Of a stretch of 64,000 nucleotides of DNA, positions 1 through 8,516 are shown piece by piece. The DNA is from Streptomyces althioticus (GTDB taxonomy: Bacteria > Actinomycetota > Actinomycetes > Streptomycetales > Streptomycetaceae), in the NCBI GenBank assembly GCA_014649355.1, contig BMSW01000015.1, positions 62,001 through 126,000 on the forward strand, read 5' to 3'. Position numbers and translations under genes: made by a program. Positions within the stretch are counted from its first letter, which is position 1; each line of letters begins with the position of its first letter. The notes under the pieces are model-generated. The model ran no database searches, was not told where the DNA came from, and saw only the letters and a list, made by a program, of their open reading frames with translations.

Positions 1-255
1 GCCCTGGGTCCGGACTCCCGTCAGGGTGCCCGGGTCCTCGGAGGACCGCCGGGAGGGGGCTAGTTGCACAGGGTGACGCATTTGGTCACTTAGCGTTGCG
101 AATAGGTAACCGTGCCATAACGGCGATCCAGGGCCCGCGCCCGACACGCCGGGCAACTCGGCAAGGTTGTGGCAGGCTGCACCCGGGCAGGCCACACTCG
201 ACTAGCGGAAGCAGCGACGCACGTGACGTCGGCAGGCACCACCCGGGAGGTCCCC
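1..255. other. Intergenic region upstream of sepH
   Basis: No gene is recognised in this stretch. It should hold the sepH promoter. There is an AT-richer patch around 80-120 and a GGGAGG ribosome-binding site at 245-250 just before the sepH ATG. I cannot assign a sigma factor or transcription start. Confidence 0.5.
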
Positions 256-1302
256 ATGCCCGAACTGCGTGTCGTGGCCGTCTCGAATGACGGCACACGG
301 CTGGTGCTGAAGGCTGCGGACAGCACGGAGTACACGCTTCCGATCGACGAACGGCTCCGCGCCGCCGTGCGCGGCGACCGTCCCCGCCTCGGCCAGATCG
401 AGATCGAGGTGGAGAGCCACCTCCGCCCCCGCGACATCCAGGCGCGTATAAGAGCCGGTGCGACCGCGGAAGAGGTCGCCCAGATGGCCGGCATCCCCGT
501 GGACCGCGTCCGCCGCTTCGAGGGCCCCGTCCTCGCCGAGCGTGCCTTCATGGCCGAGCGCGCCCGCAAGACCCCCGTCCGCCGCCCCGGGGAGAACTCC
601 GGTCCCCCGCTGGGCGAGGCCGTGCAGGAGCGGCTGTTGCTGCGCGGCGCGGAGAAGGACACCGTGCAGTGGGACTCCTGGCGCCGCGACGACGGCACCT
701 GGGAGGTCCTCCTGGTCTACCGGGTCGCGGGCGAGCCGCACTCGGCGATCTGGACGTACGACCCGCCCCGGCGGCTCGTCCAGGCCGTCGACGACGAGGC
801 ACGCTCGCTGATCGGCGAGTCCGACGACCTCGCCGCGCCCGAGCCCAGCTTCCCGTTCGTGCCGCGCATCGCCCGGCTGCCGCGGGACCGCCCGCTGGAC
901 CGTCCCGCCGACCGCGAGCGGCCCAGCCTGCCCGCGCAGGCGTCCGAGCCGGCCGAGGAGTCCACGGCGGCCACCGCCTCCGGCGAGCGCGACTCACTGA
1001 CCAGCCTGCTGGAGGCCGTGCCGAGCTTCCGCGGCGACCTGGTGGTGCCCGAGCGCACCGAACCGGCCGCCGAGGAACCGGAGTCCGAGCCGGAGGCGGA
1101 AGAACCGCCGGCGCCGGCCGCGTCCGCGGGCTCCGCGTACGCGGACGTGCTGATGCCCCGTTCGGTGGGCGGCCACCGGGACCGCCTCGTCGGCTCGACC
1201 GACCGCCAGGCCGAGGCGGACGGCGTCCGCCCCGGCCGCCGCGCGGCGGTCCCGAGCTGGGACGAGATCGTGTTCGGGACACGGCGCAAGAAACAGGAGT
1301 AG
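256..1302 (+). CDS. sepH: Cell division protein SepH (DUF3071)
   Basis: 348 aa. SepH is an FtsZ-binding actinobacterial protein that supports Z-ring assembly at vegetative and sporulation septa. The first ~200 residues form the conserved DUF3071 region, beginning MPELRVVAVSNDG. It contains a helix-turn-helix-like stretch (TAEEVAQMAGIPVDRVRRFE) and a WDSWRRDDGTWEV block. The rest is an acidic, Pro/Ala/Glu-rich low-complexity tail ending in a short conserved segment (PSWDEIVFGTRRKKQE), the usual SepH layout. The frame is open from 169, but the ATG at 256 is chosen because GGGAGG lies 5 bases upstream and homologues start MPEL. It is followed by a hairpin and a dispersed palindrome and is convergent with the sulfurtransferase gene. 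The family identification is from memory of sequence motifs and is strong. Confidence 0.93.
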   Translation: MPELRVVAVSNDGTRLVLKAADSTEYTLPIDERLRAAVRGDRPRLGQIEIEVESHLRPRDIQARIRAGATAEEVAQMAGIPVDRVRRFEGPVLAERAFMAERARKTPVRRPGENSGPPLGEAVQERLLLRGAEKDTVQWDSWRRDDGTWEVLLVYRVAGEPHSAIWTYDPPRRLVQAVDDEARSLIGESDDLAAPEPSFPFVPRIARLPRDRPLDRPADRERPSLPAQASEPAEESTAATASGERDSLTSLLEAVPSFRGDLVVPERTEPAAEEPESEPEAEEPPAPAASAGSAYADVLMPRSVGGHRDRLVGSTDRQAEADGVRPGRRAAVPSWDEIVFGTRRKKQE

Positions 1303-1317
1303 GCCGGCTTGCCGGCC
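1302..1317 (+). terminator. Short hairpin at sepH stop
   Basis: GGCCGGC-TT-GCCGGCC is a perfect 7-bp stem directly at the sepH stop codon. No T-tract follows, so its termination strength is uncertain. Confidence 0.35.
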
Positions 1318-1393
1318 CATAACCCGTCATAGGGGGCGCCCCCTGCACCTCCCCGGGAGCAGGTCACCCCCTTGTCGGCCCTGACGGGCCTTG

Positions 1394-1465
1394 TCCTCAA
1401 ACGCCGGACGGGCTGATTCAGCCCCTCCGGCGTTTGAGGAGCGGGGTCCGGGGCGGAGCCCCGGG
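1394..1465. repeat. Dispersed Streptomyces intergenic palindrome
   Basis: The outer arms TCCTCAAACGCCGGA (1394-1408) and TCCGGCGTTTGAGGA (1426-1440) are perfectly complementary over 15 bp. They enclose an inner stem, GGGCT-GATTC-AGCCC, at 1410-1424. A GGGGTCCGGGGCGGAGCCCC block follows. The CTCAAACGCCGGA...GCGTTTGAGGA unit is the REP-like element seen many times in Streptomyces intergenic regions. Here it lies between the convergent sepH and sulfurtransferase genes and could act as a bidirectional terminator. I found no second copy in the window. Confidence 0.8.
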
Positions 1466-1469
1466 TGGG

Positions 1470-2318
1470 TTACTGCGGCTCCGGTCCCACCGCCACCGGC
1501 CGTTCCGGGTCCGAGGACCACTCCGACCAGGAGCCGACGTACAGAGCCGCCGGGACACCGGCGACCTCCAGCGCCAGCACCTCGTGCGCCGCCGACACGC
1601 CCGAGCCGCAGTACACCCCCACCGGGACGTCCCGCGTCGCACCCAGCTCGCCGAAGCGGGCGCGCAGTTCCGCGGCGGGCCGGAAACGGCCGTCCGCGTC
1701 CACGTTGTCGGACGTCGGCGCGGACAGCGCGCCCGGGATGTGACCGCCGACGCGGTCGATCGGCTCCACCTCGCCCCGGTACCGCTCCCCCGCACGGGCG
1801 TCCAGCAGCACCCCCGACCGCGCCAGCGTCGCCGCGCCGTCCGCGTCCAGCACGGCGCCCTCCGCCGGCTTCGGCACGAAGTCGCCCGCGGCAGGCGTCG
1901 GCGCCTCCGTCTCCAACGGGCCGTCCCAGGCGGGCAGTCCGCCGTCCAGGACCCGTACGTCCGGGTGGCCGGTCCACCGCAGCAGCCACCAGGCGCGGGC
2001 CGCGGCCCACCCGATGCCGCCGTCGTAGGCGACCACGGGCGTCCCGGCGGACACCCCGGCCCGCCGCATCGCCGCGCCGAACACGTCGAGGTCCGGCAGC
2101 GGGTGGCGGCCGCGCGGTCCCGGTGCGGACGCCAGTTCGCGGTCCAGGTCGACGAAGACGGCGCCGGGGATGTGACCGGACGCGTACTCGGCGCGACCGT
2201 CGAACGGCTGACCGCTCGGGGCGGCCGTGCTGAGCTGCCAGCGGACGTCGAGCAGGACCGGAGGACGCTCCGACCGCAGCGCGTCCGCGAGTTCGGATGC
2301 GGAGATGATGGCGTTCAT
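1470..2318 (-). CDS. Two-domain sulfurtransferase (rhodanese / 3-mercaptopyruvate type)
   Basis: 282 aa, the normal size for a tandem-rhodanese sulfurtransferase that moves sulfane sulfur from thiosulfate or 3-mercaptopyruvate to an acceptor. The N-terminal domain (about 1-130) is the inactive copy (VLLDVRW, GHIPGAVFVD). The C-terminal domain carries the catalytic loop YCGSGVSA with the active Cys. A CG-S-G-V loop is closer to mercaptopyruvate than thiosulfate sulfurtransferases, so substrate preference is an inference. Two start codons are possible, ATG at 2327 and ATG at 2318. A GAGG motif is only 2 bases from the first but 9 bases from the second, so MNAIISASEL at 2318 is preferred. It is divergent from the VOC gene. 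Confidence 0.9.
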   Translation of the reverse strand: MNAIISASELADALRSERPPVLLDVRWQLSTAAPSGQPFDGRAEYASGHIPGAVFVDLDRELASAPGPRGRHPLPDLDVFGAAMRRAGVSAGTPVVAYDGGIGWAAARAWWLLRWTGHPDVRVLDGGLPAWDGPLETEAPTPAAGDFVPKPAEGAVLDADGAATLARSGVLLDARAGERYRGEVEPIDRVGGHIPGALSAPTSDNVDADGRFRPAAELRARFGELGATRDVPVGVYCGSGVSAAHEVLALEVAGVPAALYVGSWSEWSSDPERPVAVGPEPQ

Positions 2319-2526
2319 GGTCACCATCCTCGCGCACGGGGTGGCCGACTCGTCCCGGTCCGGCTACTCTGCTCGGCCGGGCACATCCGGTCACCGGGCG
2401 TACGGGATCGGGCACATACGGTGTCGGTCGCGGTGCGGGAACGATCCGCCGGGCCGGACACGGGACGGCCCCTTGCAGGGGCGAGCGGACACGGCCGACG
2501 TACGGGCGGCCGAGAAGAGAGTGACG

Positions 2527-3330
2527 ATGACCGACGCACGGGGGAACGCCCGCCCGAACGGCGACGGGTCCGCCCGGAACACGCCCGGCACACCCTGCTG
2601 GGTGAGTCTGATGGCGCGCGGACTCGACGCGACCGAGCAGTTCTACGGCGCGCTGTTCGGCTGGGAGTTCCGGCCCGGCCCGCGGCCGCTGGGCCCGTAC
2701 GTGCGCGCCGTGCTCGACGGGCACGCGGTGGCCGGGATCGGGGTGCTGCCCGCGGACCGGCGGCTGCCCGTGGCGTGGACGCCGTACTTCGCCTCGGACG
2801 ACGTGGCTCTGACGGCCGAGGCGGTGCGTTCCTGCGGCGGGACCGTGGGTGTGGGCCCGCTGGACGCCGACGAGGCGGGGCGGCTGGCGCTCGCCTCGGA
2901 CCCGAGCGGCGCGGTCTTCGGCATCTGGCAGGCGGCCGACGGCGCCGCCGCGGGCGTCACCGGCCGGCCCGGCACCCCGGCGTGGAACGAACTGACCACC
3001 TTCGAGACCACGAACGTGGCCAAGTTCTACGAGACCGTGTTCGGTTACGACGAGGACGCGGTCGTTTCCGCCGACCTGGACTACGTGACGCTGCGCCTGG
3101 ACGGCCGCCCGGTGACCGGCGTCCACGGCCTCGGCAACGCGCTGCCGCGCGACCGGGGACCGTACTGGACGACGTACTTCACGGTGGCGGACACCGACGA
3201 CGCGGTGGACCAGGTGCTGCATCTGGGCGGCCAGGTGCTCGGCGGCCCCCGGGACACCGAGCACGGCCGGGTCGCCACGGTGGCCGACCCGGAGGGGGCG
3301 CGGTTCGCGCTGGTGCGGAAGACGGGGTGA
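2527..3330 (+). CDS. VOC (glyoxalase/bleomycin-resistance fold) family protein, two domains
   Basis: 267 aa with two tandem vicinal-oxygen-chelate domains. The first is about residues 20-140 (TPCWVSLMARG, TEQFYGALFGWEF). The second is about 145-265 (GTPAWNELTTFET, KFYETVFGYDED, WTTYFTVADTDD). Each half has the beta-alpha-beta-beta-beta pattern and the FYxxxFGW/Y signature of the family. Members bind metal or small ligands; function ranges from isomerases to antibiotic sequestration and cannot be fixed from sequence. The ATG at 2527 is preceded by AGAAGAGAG; a GTG at 2521 is an alternative. The stop codon abuts the 15-bp tandem repeat. Confidence 0.85.
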   Translation: MTDARGNARPNGDGSARNTPGTPCWVSLMARGLDATEQFYGALFGWEFRPGPRPLGPYVRAVLDGHAVAGIGVLPADRRLPVAWTPYFASDDVALTAEAVRSCGGTVGVGPLDADEAGRLALASDPSGAVFGIWQAADGAAAGVTGRPGTPAWNELTTFETTNVAKFYETVFGYDEDAVVSADLDYVTLRLDGRPVTGVHGLGNALPRDRGPYWTTYFTVADTDDAVDQVLHLGGQVLGGPRDTEHGRVATVADPEGARFALVRKTG

Positions 3331-3555
3331 CGCCTCCCGGCGAGGCGCCTCCCGGCAGGGCGACTCTCTGCGGGGTGTCTCCCGGCAGGCCGACTCCCAG
3401 CGGAGCGACTCCCAACGGGGCGACTCCCGGCAGGCCGACTCCCAGCGGGACGACTCCCAACGGGGCGACTCCCGGCAGTGCGACTCCCGGCGAGGCGTCT
3501 CTCAGCGGGGCGACTCCCGGCGGGGCGACTCCCAGCGGGACGTCTCTCAGCGGGA
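3331..3555. repeat. 15-bp tandem repeat (VNTR), 15 copies
   Basis: Fifteen consecutive 15-bp units fill exactly 225 bp. The consensus is CGACTCCCGGCGGGG, with common variants CGACTCCCAGCGGGA and CGACTCCCAACGGGG. Units 4-6 and 7-9 repeat as a 45-bp higher-order block (ggcaggc / cagcgga / caacggg types). The array begins at the base after the VOC stop codon and runs through the stop codon of the convergent MFS gene (3547-3549, inside unit 15). It is probably a slippage-prone minisatellite and may act as a structured 3' end for both genes. Confidence 0.95.
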
Positions 3556-4974
3556 CGCCGCGAACCGGGCGTCGAGCCGGTAGCGGGACTGGACCGCCAG
3601 GGCCGCCGCCATGAGGAGGGCGGGCAGGAGTGTGAAGCCGAGCAGGATGGCCGTGTGCGCGCCGCCCGTCTGGGTGACCTCCTCGCCGGCCCGCGCGGCC
3701 GCGTAGCCGCCGAGGGCGAGGGCCGCCGAGTAGAGGTAGGGGCCGGCCGCGGCGCCCGTCGCCTCCGTCGCGGTCCACACCCCGGTGTAGGCGCCGGTGC
3801 GTCCGGTCTCGTCGCCGTCGGCGGCGCGGACCGTGTCGGGGACCATCGAGAACGGGAAGAGCTGGAGCCCCGCGAAGCACACGCCGAGCACGAGCGTGCA
3901 CAGCACGGGGACGAGGAGACCGGCCGCCTTGCCCGCCGCCAGGCCGAGCGCCCCAGCGACGAAGAAGCCCTGGCACAGCAGCAGGCAGCGCTGCTTGCCC
4001 CAGCTCCGCGAGAGACGGAACCACAGCGGCGTGGTGAGCAGGGCGGGCGCGACGAACGCGGCCATGAGGACGGTGGTGAAGCCGGGGCGGCCCAGCTCGT
4101 GCCGGGCGTAGTACGGCAGTCCGGCGAGGACCAGGTGGGTCGTGGTGGACACCAGGAGGTAGCAGGAGACCAGTACGCGGAAGGGGCGGTTGGCGCGCAG
4201 GACGTCCCGTACCTGGGCGAGGGCGGGGCCGTGCCGGTCGCCTGCGCTCCCCGCTGCGGGGCCGGGCGCGGGCAGCAGGTCGCGGACGCCGCCGACGCCG
4301 ACGTACTGGAAGACCACGGTGAAGGCGCCGAGGGCGAGGGCCATGACGACGTACCGGCCGACCGAGTCGCCCTCCCCCGCGAGCAGCGGGGCCAGCGCGC
4401 CGCCGACGAGGATGCCGACGGTGAGGACCACCATCCGGAAGGACAGCACCCGGGTGCGGCCGTGGTAACCGATCTCCATGTCGGTGGGGGTGGCGAGATA
4501 GGGCACCTGGTACGCGGCGAACAGGGCGTTGGCGACGACGAACCAGGCGGCGACCCACAGCGCGGCGGCCCACGGCCGGTCGGCCACCGGACCGGGGACG
4601 GCGAACAGCGCGACGAACGCGGGGGCGAGGGCGCAGCCCGCCGTCAGCAGCCGCAGTCTGTTCCCGCGCCGGGCCCGTTCCCGGTCGGAGAGGGAGCCGA
4701 CGAACGGGTGCAGGACGATGTCCGCGGCCTTCGGGACGAGCAGCGCCAGACCGGCCAGCCAGGGGGTGACCCCGAGGGTGTCGGTGAGGAAGTACAGGAG
4801 CAGCAGGCCGGGGACGGTGACGTAGACGCCCATGCCGGCCGAGCCGAGCGCGTAGCGCACGAGCGCGGGGCGGGGCACCTCCGCGCCGTCCCCGGGGTCG
4901 GTCGCCAGGTCCGTCCGTGCGGCGCGGGCTCCGTCGTCGGGGAGAGGGGCTTCGGATCCTGTGGCGGCGTTCAT
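3547..4974 (-). CDS. MFS transporter, GPH/MFS_2-like
   Basis: 475 aa with about 12 hydrophobic segments and a short hydrophilic N-terminus. The first half carries the motif PLVPKAADIVLHPFVGSLSDRERARRGNR, typical of the cation:sugar (GPH, MFS_2) branch. Next comes a loop with YLATPTDMEIGYHGRTRVLSFR, also typical of that branch. It is an inner-membrane secondary transporter; the substrate is unknown. The ATG at 4974 has GAGGG 7 bases upstream. It is divergent from the TetR gene at 5030, across only 55 bp, so the regulator probably controls it. Its last codons lie inside the 15-bp repeat, so copy-number change there could alter the C-terminus. Confidence 0.85.
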   Translation of the reverse strand: MNAATGSEAPLPDDGARAARTDLATDPGDGAEVPRPALVRYALGSAGMGVYVTVPGLLLLYFLTDTLGVTPWLAGLALLVPKAADIVLHPFVGSLSDRERARRGNRLRLLTAGCALAPAFVALFAVPGPVADRPWAAALWVAAWFVVANALFAAYQVPYLATPTDMEIGYHGRTRVLSFRMVVLTVGILVGGALAPLLAGEGDSVGRYVVMALALGAFTVVFQYVGVGGVRDLLPAPGPAAGSAGDRHGPALAQVRDVLRANRPFRVLVSCYLLVSTTTHLVLAGLPYYARHELGRPGFTTVLMAAFVAPALLTTPLWFRLSRSWGKQRCLLLCQGFFVAGALGLAAGKAAGLLVPVLCTLVLGVCFAGLQLFPFSMVPDTVRAADGDETGRTGAYTGVWTATEATGAAAGPYLYSAALALGGYAAARAGEEVTQTGGAHTAILLGFTLLPALLMAAALAVQSRYRLDARFAASR

Positions 4975-5029
4975 GAATCCCTCAGGTGTTGGATTGCGAG
5001 GTCTGCGGATCCTAGCCAGACTGTGCCGG
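4975..5029. promoter_or_regulatory. Divergent promoter, MFS / TetR
   Basis: A 55-bp gap separates divergently oriented transporter and TetR-family genes. Any shared operator must lie here. An imperfect dyad (AGGTCTGCGGATCCT, 4999-5013) is visible but weak. Confidence 0.4.
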
Positions 5030-5782
5030 ATGAGGAAGAGCAGCGAGACACCCTCCGACGCGCGGCCCGCCCGGCGCGGACCGGGCCGGCCCCGCCGGGC
5101 GGAGCGGGACGGGCCGTCCACCCGCGAACTGATCCTGCGGGAGGCGACGGAACTGTTCGCCGCGCGCGGCCCCGAGGGGACCTCGCTGCGCGACATCGCG
5201 GCGCGGGTCGGCATCGACGTGTCGAGCCTGCACCACCACTTCCCCGCGAAGGAGGAGCTGTACGACGCCTGCTTCGAACGGGTGCACGGGGCGGAGCGGG
5301 AGGCGCTGGCCCCGCTGGTGGCCGGCCTCCGGGAGGCCGCGACGGCCGGCGGGGAGCCGCTGGCGGCCGCGCTGCGGGCGCTCGCCGACGGTTTCGTGGA
5401 CTTCCTGGAGGAGCATCCGCACACCACGTTCCTGTGGCTGCGCCGCTGGCTGGACCCGGCGCGCGGCACGGGTCTCGACCGGGCGTACGCGCTGCCGCTG
5501 TACGGCGAGGTGGAGCGGGCGCTGCTGGAGGCGGCGCAGGCGGGGACGGTGCGGGAGACGACGCCGCACGTCACGGTGCGCAGCCTGGTGTGGGCGGCGC
5601 ACGGCCATGTCACCGCGCTGGCCGCCGCCTCCCCCGCCGACCGGGAGCGGGAGCGTTACGAGTTCCGGCTGTGGGTGCGCCGCTTCCTCGACGCCCTGTA
5701 CGGGCCGGGGCGGACTCAGGCGCCGTCGGGGTCTGGTGCCGGTGACGGGACTGACGTAATAATCCATCGCACGTTGGAATAA
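5030..5782 (+). CDS. TetR/AcrR-family transcriptional regulator
   Basis: 250 aa. The N-terminal helix-turn-helix is about residues 25-75 (ILREATELFAARGPEGTSLRDIAARVGIDVSSLHHHFPAKEELY), a textbook TetR DNA-binding domain with HHHFPAKEEL replacing the usual YYHFGSKEEL. The C-terminal ligand domain contains Trp-rich helices (TTFLWLRRWLDPARG). The ligand is unknown. It is divergent from the MFS gene and likely represses it and itself. The start at 5030 is the first ATG before the basic linker. It is followed by a 56-bp gap to the monooxygenase gene on the same strand. Confidence 0.9.
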   Translation: MRKSSETPSDARPARRGPGRPRRAERDGPSTRELILREATELFAARGPEGTSLRDIAARVGIDVSSLHHHFPAKEELYDACFERVHGAEREALAPLVAGLREAATAGGEPLAAALRALADGFVDFLEEHPHTTFLWLRRWLDPARGTGLDRAYALPLYGEVERALLEAAQAGTVRETTPHVTVRSLVWAAHGHVTALAAASPADRERERYEFRLWVRRFLDALYGPGRTQAPSGSGAGDGTDVIIHRTLE

Positions 5783-5838
5783 CTCCACGGAGCGGCCGCA
5801 CGGGGTGGCCGCGCGGCTCGGGGAAGGGCGCGGACGCG

Positions 5839-7968
5839 ATGGGCGCAGGGCGGGGCACGGCGGGGCCGGGACGGGTGGCCGTCGTCGGCGGCGGCATAGC
5901 GGGGATCGCGGCCGTGAAGGCGCTGCTCCAGGCGGGCGTCGAGGTGTTCGGCGTCGAACGCGCGGAGGAGCTGGGCGGGTTGTGGCGCCTGGCCCCGGAC
6001 ACCGCCGCGTACGAGGGACTGCGGCTCAACACGTCGAAGCCGCGCACCGAGTTCGCCGACCACCCGATGCCGAAGGAGTGGCCGGACTACCCGACGCGCG
6101 CCCAGCTCCTCGCCTACGTGCGGGACCACGCCGAACGCTTCGACGTCCCCCGGCACTTCCGCACCGCCACGGAACTGACCGCGGCCCGGCGCACCGAGGA
6201 CGGCTGGCGGCTCGAACTGACCGGCCCCGACGGCGCGTACGAGGAGACGGTCGCGCATCTCGTGGTGGCCAACGGCCACAACCACACCCCGCGCGTGCCC
6301 ATACCGCCGTACCCCGGCACGTTCGAGGGAACCACCTCGCACGCGCACACCTACCGCGAGCCGTCCGAGTTCGCCGGACGGCGGGTCCTGGTCGTCGGCA
6401 CGGGCAACTCGGCGATGGACATCGCGACCGAGCTGGCCGGGCAGGCGGACGAGGTGCTGATCTCCGCCCGGCGCGGGGTGTGGGTGCTGCCGAAGACGCT
6501 GTTCGGCCGCCCGACCGACCAGTGGAACGGCGCCCTGGCGGCCGTCCTGCCGTGGCGGCTGCGCCAGCGGATCTCCCAGACGATGCTGCGGCTGGCCGCC
6601 CGGGGCACGGAGGGCCCGGCACTTCCGCCGTCCCCCGAGGGCGTGCTCCAGGACCACCCGACGCTGAGCGACACGGTCCCCGCTCTGGTGCGCGAGGGGA
6701 AGATCGGCGTACGGGCGGGCATCGAGCGGTTCGAGGGGCGCCGGGTGCGCTTCACGGACGGGCGGGAGGACGAGGTCGACCATGTGCTGTGGTGCACCGG
6801 GTACCGGGCGACCGTGCCGTTCCTCGACCCGGCGCTGGTGCCGGACCCGGCCCGGCTGCCGCTGTACCGGCACGTGTTGCCGCTGGACGACGACGCCCTG
6901 TCCTTCGTGGGGCTGATGCAGTCGACCGGGTCGGCGCTGCCGGTGGTGGAGGCGCAGAGCCGGCTGCTCGCCGCATACGTGACCGGGCGGCTGCGCAGGC
7001 CGTCGCGGGACCGGATGCTGGCGTCGGTCACCGCCGAACTGCACGCGGCGCGGGAGCGCTGGGGCGACAGGCGGCCGCACATGCGGATCGACGTGGACCA
7101 ATACCTGCGCCAGGTGGCGCGGGACCTGGAGGGCGTGCGGAGGGCGACGCCGCTCGCCGGGCGGCGGGTGATCGTGACGGGCGCGGCGGGGACGTTCGGG
7201 CGGGCGCTGGGTGAGCGCTTCACCGAACTCGGCGCCCGGGTCGTCGGGTTGGACCTGCACGCCGACGCGTCGGCGCCAGTGCCGGTGGTGGGCTGCGACC
7301 TGACCGACCCCGAGTCGGTGACGAAGGGCGTCGAGGAGGCCGTACGGCTGCTCGGCGGCGGCGTGGACGTGCTGGTGAACAACGCGGGCCGGGGCGGGCC
7401 GGCGCCGGCGGAGCTGCGGCCGTCGCCGGAGGTCCACGCCCAGCTCGATCTCAACCTGCTGGGGGCGTGGGACGTGACCGGTGCGGCCCTCCCTCACCTC
7501 GAACGGGCGCGCGGCCGGGTGGTGTTCATCGCCTCACGGATGGCGGTCCTGCCGCTGCCGCTGGCCGCCGCGTACGGGGTGTCCAAACGGGCCCTCGCCG
7601 CGTACGCGGACACGCTGCGGCTGGAGGTCGGCACGCACGTGGGCGTGACGACCGTCTATCCGAGCATGGTGCGCAGCCCGATCCACGACAGCACGCGGGA
7701 GGCGGGCCTCTCCCTGGACGGGGTGTCGCGGCCGGAGCCGCTGGAGGGCGTGGTGTCGGCGGTGGTCGCCGCGGTGACCGCGCGCCGCGCCCCGCGGGAC
7801 GTGGCGACGACCCGGCGCGGCCGGGCGGAGATGACCCTGGCCCGCCACGCCCCGTCCCTGACCGACCGCATCGTGCGCCGCACGGTCGCGGCACGGGTGA
7901 CGGCGGGCGCCTTCGCGAAGGCTCCGCCGGCGGAGGGGTTGCGGCGGCGGTACGAGCGGGCGGACTAG
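5839..7968 (+). CDS. Flavin monooxygenase / short-chain dehydrogenase fusion
   Basis: 709 aa in two enzyme modules. Residues 1-430 are a flavin-containing monooxygenase: an FAD fold (VVGGGIAG, ~15-22), the FMO-identifying sequence FEGTTSHAHTY (~162), an NADPH fold (VVGTGNSAMD) and an LWCTGY motif. Residues ~440-709 are an SDR: cofactor loop VTGAAGTFG (~446), NNAG, and a catalytic triad of Ser ~566, Tyr ~579 and Lys ~583 (ASRMAVLP, YGVSK). Both active sites look intact. The combination suggests oxygenation of a substrate coupled to oxidation or reduction of an alcohol or carbonyl, for example Baeyer-Villiger-type chemistry plus a dehydrogenase step; this is inferred. The 3' end overlaps the stop of the convergent HxlR gene by 3 bases. 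Confidence 0.88.
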   Translation: MGAGRGTAGPGRVAVVGGGIAGIAAVKALLQAGVEVFGVERAEELGGLWRLAPDTAAYEGLRLNTSKPRTEFADHPMPKEWPDYPTRAQLLAYVRDHAERFDVPRHFRTATELTAARRTEDGWRLELTGPDGAYEETVAHLVVANGHNHTPRVPIPPYPGTFEGTTSHAHTYREPSEFAGRRVLVVGTGNSAMDIATELAGQADEVLISARRGVWVLPKTLFGRPTDQWNGALAAVLPWRLRQRISQTMLRLAARGTEGPALPPSPEGVLQDHPTLSDTVPALVREGKIGVRAGIERFEGRRVRFTDGREDEVDHVLWCTGYRATVPFLDPALVPDPARLPLYRHVLPLDDDALSFVGLMQSTGSALPVVEAQSRLLAAYVTGRLRRPSRDRMLASVTAELHAARERWGDRRPHMRIDVDQYLRQVARDLEGVRRATPLAGRRVIVTGAAGTFGRALGERFTELGARVVGLDLHADASAPVPVVGCDLTDPESVTKGVEEAVRLLGGGVDVLVNNAGRGGPAPAELRPSPEVHAQLDLNLLGAWDVTGAALPHLERARGRVVFIASRMAVLPLPLAAAYGVSKRALAAYADTLRLEVGTHVGVTTVYPSMVRSPIHDSTREAGLSLDGVSRPEPLEGVVSAVVAAVTARRAPRDVATTRRGRAEMTLARHAPSLTDRIVRRTVAARVTAGAFAKAPPAEGLRRRYERAD

Positions 7969-8366
7969 GAGGGTGTCGGCGGGGCCGTCTCCGCCCGTGA
8001 GTCGTACGCGTCGCGGGCGGCGTGAATGCCGTCCAGGTTGCTGAGGGACCACTCCAGCAACGGCGCGGTGGCTTCGCGCAGGGTCATGCCCATGGGTGTG
8101 AGCGCGTAACTGACGTGCGGCGGCATGACGTTGTGGACGGTGCGGGTGAGGATGCCGTCGCGTTCCAGGCCGCGCAGGGTGACGGTGAGCATGCGCTGGC
8201 TGATGCCGGTGGTGGCGCGCTTGAGTTCGGTGAAGCGGCGCGGGCCCTGGCTGAGGTTGCGGACGACGAGCAGGGACCACTTGTCGCCGACGATGCCGAG
8301 GACGTCGCTGGTGCGGCACGGGTCCTGCCGGTGCGGCATCGGCGAGGGGCCGTCGGCTGCGGTCAT
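7965..8366 (-). CDS. HxlR-family winged-helix regulator
   Basis: 133 aa, the usual size for this family. Features are an N-terminal Cys (DPCRTSDVLGIVGDKWSLLVVRNL) and the winged helix RRFTELKRATTGISQRMLTVTLRGLERDGILTRT, with the wing YALTPMGMTL. HxlR proteins often sense aldehydes, thiol stress or quinones, frequently through the N-terminal Cys; here that is inference. GGAGG lies 7 bases before the ATG at 8366. It is divergent from the alpha/beta hydrolase and convergent with the monooxygenase-SDR gene; the hydrolase is the more likely target. Confidence 0.9.
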   Translation of the reverse strand: MTAADGPSPMPHRQDPCRTSDVLGIVGDKWSLLVVRNLSQGPRRFTELKRATTGISQRMLTVTLRGLERDGILTRTVHNVMPPHVSYALTPMGMTLREATAPLLEWSLSNLDGIHAARDAYDSRAETAPPTPS

Positions 8367-8516
8367 GGTTACCTCCAGGGAACCGGGTCACCGGAATGTG
8401 CCTTATTGCCCCAGGTCGGGCGGGTGCACCACGATGAAGAGGCGGTTCCTGAAGCGTACCGAGGCACGGAAGGGAACCGCCTCCCCTCCCATGCCCCCTT
8501 CCCGGAAGGCTCCCCT
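8367..8516. promoter_or_regulatory. Divergent promoter, HxlR / hydrolase
   Basis: A 150-bp intergenic region between a regulator and a divergent hydrolase gene. Candidate control elements are expected here. I see no clean inverted repeat. Confidence 0.4.

Noticed and set aside
3331..3555. Possible CRISPR array
   Set aside because: Units are contiguous, with no spacers, and are only 15 bp; simple tandem repeat.
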